NCBI GenBank assembly: GCA_043748015.1
Contig: JAYTOA010000156.1
Coordinates: 1 to 33,400 of the forward strand
Length of the DNA stretch: 33,400 bases
Direction of reading: 5' to 3'
DNA from: JAIBBG01 sp043748015
GTDB taxonomy: Bacteria > Bacteroidota > Bacteroidia > Flavobacteriales_D > Sanyastnellaceae
Shown here: positions 30,966 through 33,400 of the stretch, piece by piece
Numbering within the stretch: position 1 is the stretch's first letter
Layout: every line of letters starts with the position of its first letter
Notes under the pieces: model-generated
Told to the model about the DNA's origin: nothing
The model's input: the letters and a program-made list of their open reading frames with translations, nothing else
Database searches by the model: none
Translations under genes and position numbers: made by a program

Positions 30966-32654
30966 TTACTTCTTTCCAGGCGTTCCTTCCAACACTTCTT
31001 TTACTCGGCCATTTTCATAAGTCTGCTTAAGTTTTACTTTTCCCGTCTTATCATCATAGCTTATATAAAGTCCATCCAGTTTATTGTTCTTGTAATTACT
31101 CTCTTCAATTGTCTGGCCTCTCTCGTTGAAGATGGTGCTCTTGCCATTCAACTTACCGTCGTGATAATTGCATGTCCTCATGGGCGCGCCATGCGGATGG
31201 AAATACTCCCACTTGCCATCCGGTTTGTTGAGTAGATAGCTGCCCTTGCTTTCAATCTTTCCGGCAACATTATAAGTCTCAGCGGGTCCACTGCGTTCGC
31301 CATTACCGTCATACGTCTCCATTTTCTCTATCATGCCTGTATCACGATAGTATATCCACTTCCCCGTCTTCACATCTCCAACACGCATGAGTGATGCTTC
31401 ATCCTTACTCATTTTGTAGAGATCGGAAAATTTCTTTTCCATTGCATCGGCTTTTTTTACAACAGCCCATTCACCTTCATAATTCTTTACTCCATTGGGA
31501 TAATAACCCAACCACTTTCCGCTCATCTTTCCTTGACTGAAATTTCCAATATCCTTCTGTGCGCCTCTTTCATACCACGACTTCCATTCTCCCTCTTCAA
31601 GATCATTCTTAAAATCTCCTTCCATCAACACCTGTCCGTTTTCAAACCAATAGGTCCATTTACCCTCCTTTCTACCGCGCGAATAATTGCCTTGCTTCCA
31701 CTTTTCACCACCCCAATAAACATACTGCCATAAACCTTCCATCAGGCCCTTTTCGTATTTGCCCCAATACTCCTTGTTTCCATTTCCATAGTAAAAACTC
31801 CAGTCGCCATGTTGTAAATCGTTGACAAAATCACCTTCCATGTCCTTCGCTCCGGTATCGAGAAACCAAATCCAATGTCCTGTCTTCGCACCCATTGCAT
31901 AACTGCCAGTCACCTTCTTTTCACCATTTGCGTAGTTTTCCAGATAAGTTCCGTTGAGGACTCCATCGACATAATTACTTACTTGTTTTAATTTTCCTGA
32001 AGGAAGAAATTCATTCCATTCACCATTGAATTTACCCTTGACATACTTCCCTCTCATCCGCAACGCCCCACCGGCATAGTACTCCTCGAATTCACCATGA
32101 GGCAAACCATTTGCGTAGTTGGTTGTCTTCCTGATCTTGCCGTTATCAAACTTTTCTATTTCGACACCATTTCCATTTTTAACTACGCGTTTTCCGGGCT
32201 CAGAAAAAAGTGTCCATAAATACTGAGTCGAATCCCTAAACTCATCAATGCGCAACGTATCACCTGAAGGAAAAAAATAATACCAGCTACCTGTTTTGAT
32301 TCCCTTCTTATAAAAACCTTCTTCCACCATTTTACCTTCAAGGGTGAATGTTCGTTGAATGCTGTCTTGTCGTCCCAGCAGAAAATAACCTTCGACCATT
32401 AAATTTCCATTGGGATGAAAACGTTTTACGCTTCCATTCATTTTACCTCGAGCATAGTTGGACTCCTCCTGTAGCTTGCCATCTTCAAAATAATACTTCC
32501 AGGTCCCATCCTCGAAACCGGCCAGGTAGTTCCCCTCGCTGCGCGTATTTCCATTGGGGTATTTATCCTTGAATTCCTGGACTTGCGCAATAGCGTTACT
32601 GCAAATAAGTATTAGGCTAAAAAAAATGAAAGTCTTCGTGGCAGCGTATGTCAT
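30966..32654 (-). CDS. Exported MORN_2-like repeat protein (YwqK-type)
   Basis: The 562-residue product has a signal peptide (MTYAATKTFIFFSLILICSNAIAQ) followed by about 20 repeats of roughly 23 residues with the pattern YxNGxxxxEGxYxxGxxxGxWxxY, for example YPNGNTRSEGNYLAGFEDG and FENGQVLMEGDFKNDLEEG. Two repeats are interrupted by inserts (between repeats 5 and 6, and in repeat 15). Such proteins are often auto-named toxin-antitoxin YwqK antitoxin, but nothing here supports a toxin-antitoxin role; a periplasmic or surface beta-solenoid scaffold is more plausible. It has no T9SS domain. A TAATTTCG box ends 4 bases before the ATG, so the mRNA may be leaderless. Confidence 0.88.
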   Translation of the reverse strand: MTYAATKTFIFFSLILICSNAIAQVQEFKDKYPNGNTRSEGNYLAGFEDGTWKYYFEDGKLQEESNYARGKMNGSVKRFHPNGNLMVEGYFLLGRQDSIQRTFTLEGKMVEEGFYKKGIKTGSWYYFFPSGDTLRIDEFRDSTQYLWTLFSEPGKRVVKNGNGVEIEKFDNGKIRKTTNYANGLPHGEFEEYYAGGALRMRGKYVKGKFNGEWNEFLPSGKLKQVSNYVDGVLNGTYLENYANGEKKVTGSYAMGAKTGHWIWFLDTGAKDMEGDFVNDLQHGDWSFYYGNGNKEYWGKYEKGLMEGLWQYVYWGGEKWKQGNYSRGRKEGKWTYWFENGQVLMEGDFKNDLEEGEWKSWYERGAQKDIGNFSQGKMSGKWLGYYPNGVKNYEGEWAVVKKADAMEKKFSDLYKMSKDEASLMRVGDVKTGKWIYYRDTGMIEKMETYDGNGERSGPAETYNVAGKIESKGSYLLNKPDGKWEYFHPHGAPMRTCNYHDGKLNGKSTIFNERGQTIEESNYKNNKLDGLYISYDDKTGKVKLKQTYENGRVKEVLEGTPGKK

Positions 32655-32658
32655 TCGA

Positions 32659-32666
32659 CGAAATTA
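32659..32666 (-). promoter_or_regulatory. Candidate promoter -7 box (TAATTTCG) for the MORN-like gene
   Basis: On the minus strand TAATTTCG fits TAnnTTYG, with a TTG 18 bases upstream in the expected -33 position. It ends 4 bases before the ATG at 32654, implying a leaderless or nearly leaderless mRNA. Confidence 0.5.
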
Positions 32667-32762
32667 TTGTGTTAGGATTTCACTCAATGAAGAACTCGTA
32701 ACGATTATCAACAATATTTCGTGTGCCATGAATAAATACAATTTATCCTACCGCACGAGATA

Positions 32763-33254
32763 TCATGCAATGCCACTTCGTCGGATTCGTTTGAGATTAA
32801 ACGTTCGTAAATTGTAAACGACAGCGGGAATTGCAAAAACCGCAGCACCGAATACAGATACCGTAGCGTATCGTACACCAATCGCGGATCCATCGTCAAG
32901 AATGATAAGGAAGAGTACTTGCATCGAAGAGACAACTGTAAGCACAACAAAACATAAAACAAAGCTATTTATGGTAGCAATTCCTTTCAACCAGAAACCT
33001 GTCCCGACAACTTCATCATCACCCTGCAAATGATTCAATTCTAAATCATCGAGTAGTTCGGTAGGTTTGAATTCGTCAAGCATCAACATTGAAGAAGTCA
33101 TATACGTATAAAGAATTTGTAAGGCAGGTGGAAAGAATGCGAGAATCAAAAAATAGTCGAGATGCTCCACTACTCTTGGTTGCATCATCAGAATGGCCAT
33201 AGCGAGAATGGTGAGCACTGCACAGATATATGAACTCAACATCAGTAAACGCAT
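32763..33254 (-). CDS. Small polytopic membrane protein of unknown function
   Basis: The 163-residue product has four hydrophobic segments (~5-24, 32-52, 88-115 and 125-147) with a short acidic loop between segments 2 and 3 (DEFKPTELLDDLELNHLQGDDE) and a basic C-terminus (RTFNLKRIRRSG). I recognise no family. It starts at ATG 33254 in a region that also holds the promoter of the divergent gene at 33300, and TACTTTG on the minus strand (33278-33284) is a weak promoter candidate. The 108 bases between its stop and the MORN-like gene hold that gene's promoter and nothing else recognisable. Confidence 0.75.
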   Translation of the reverse strand: MRLLMLSSYICAVLTILAMAILMMQPRVVEHLDYFLILAFFPPALQILYTYMTSSMLMLDEFKPTELLDDLELNHLQGDDEVVGTGFWLKGIATINSFVLCFVVLTVVSSMQVLFLIILDDGSAIGVRYATVSVFGAAVFAIPAVVYNLRTFNLKRIRRSGIA

Positions 33255-33267
33255 CGTTTCGAATTCT

Positions 33268-33275
33268 TACCTTCG
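33268..33275 (+). promoter_or_regulatory. Candidate -7 box (TACCTTCG) for the gene at 33300
   Basis: TACCTTCG fits TAnnTTYG and lies 24 bases before ATG 33300. It is interleaved with a weaker minus-strand box for the divergent membrane-protein gene. Confidence 0.45.
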
Positions 33276-33299
33276 TCCAAAGTAAAGAAATTCATATCA

Positions 33300-33400
33300 A
33301 TGAAAAAACAATTCAGGACAATTCTTCTTTTGCTGTTGTGTTCCGCAACACCAATATTGAACGCTCAAATGACCATCGTAATTTATGATGTTCCGCAACT
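33300..33400 (+). CDS. N-terminal fragment of an exported protein, truncated by the window edge
   Basis: Thirty-three codons are visible from ATG 33300: a basic start, a hydrophobic run of leucines and an alanine-rich cleavage site (MKKQFRTILLLLLCSATPIL, then NAQ), then MTIVIYDVPQ. This is a clear signal peptide of the kind seen on the other exported proteins here, and the frame is open to the window end. The mature protein cannot be identified from ten residues. Confidence 0.75.
   Translation, partial: MKKQFRTILLLLLCSATPILNAQMTIVIYDVPQ

Noticed and set aside
30966..32654. Toxin-antitoxin module
   Set aside because: The MORN_2/YwqK resemblance is to a repeat type only; the protein is exported and large, and has no partner toxin gene beside it.

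Overview
The window is 33.4 kb of chromosomal DNA from a member of the Bacteroidota, most likely a Flavobacteriales-type marine or freshwater bacterium. The evidence is four large secreted proteins ending in type IX secretion (T9SS) sorting domains, Cys/Asp-rich repeats of the CNYxPxAxxDDGSC kind, a LytS/LytTR pair with a beta-propeller sensor, moderate GC, absent Shine-Dalgarno sequences, and promoter-like boxes matching the Bacteroidota -7 element (here mostly TAnnTTCG). No rRNA, tRNA, CRISPR array, prophage or classical transposase gene was seen. The assignment below phylum is inference.

Layout. 1-600: 3' part of lipB (+), tail to tail with a polytopic membrane protein of unknown function (-). 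2103-10851, all on the minus strand and read right to left: a LytTR response regulator, its propeller histidine kinase, a ~1270-residue T9SS cargo protein with six Cys/Asp-rich motifs, a terminator, then gpsA. 10852-11115 is a divergent control region with two perfect palindromes. 11116-12660: glyS (+). 12661-13647, between convergent glyS and recQ, holds the most unusual structure: a small GxxExxY-family (PD-(D/E)XK-like) gene bracketed by three copies of a ~140-150 bp quasi-palindromic repeat. 13648-15843: recQ (-), whose product lacks the usual zinc-binding cysteines. 15844-16169 is a divergent control region with a CRP/FNR-like palindrome. 16170-17998: kdsD-like isomerase and tatC (+). 18159-22192: two tandem T9SS cargo genes, each followed by a clear terminator. 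22344-23881: ribF and a translationally coupled leucine-rich-repeat protein. 23927-28694: neuB-like synthase, pepP, pbpC. 28758-30956: a fourth T9SS cargo gene, tail to tail with a 20-repeat MORN-like exported protein (-). 33.3 kb: a small membrane protein (-), and the first 33 codons of another exported protein (+) run off the end.

How it fits together. Most genes are envelope or housekeeping functions: lipoylation (lipB), phospholipid precursor (gpsA), KDO precursor (kdsD), nonulosonate (neuB), peptidoglycan (pbpC), Tat export (tatC), cofactors (ribF) and translation (glyS). Scattered among them are single-gene surface or secreted T9SS cargos. The candidate for a little-described system is the GxxExxY gene with its structured repeats, which resembles the relation of a REP or MITE family to its dedicated nuclease. 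Only sequence reading was possible, so family names rest on visible motifs and database searches were not run.
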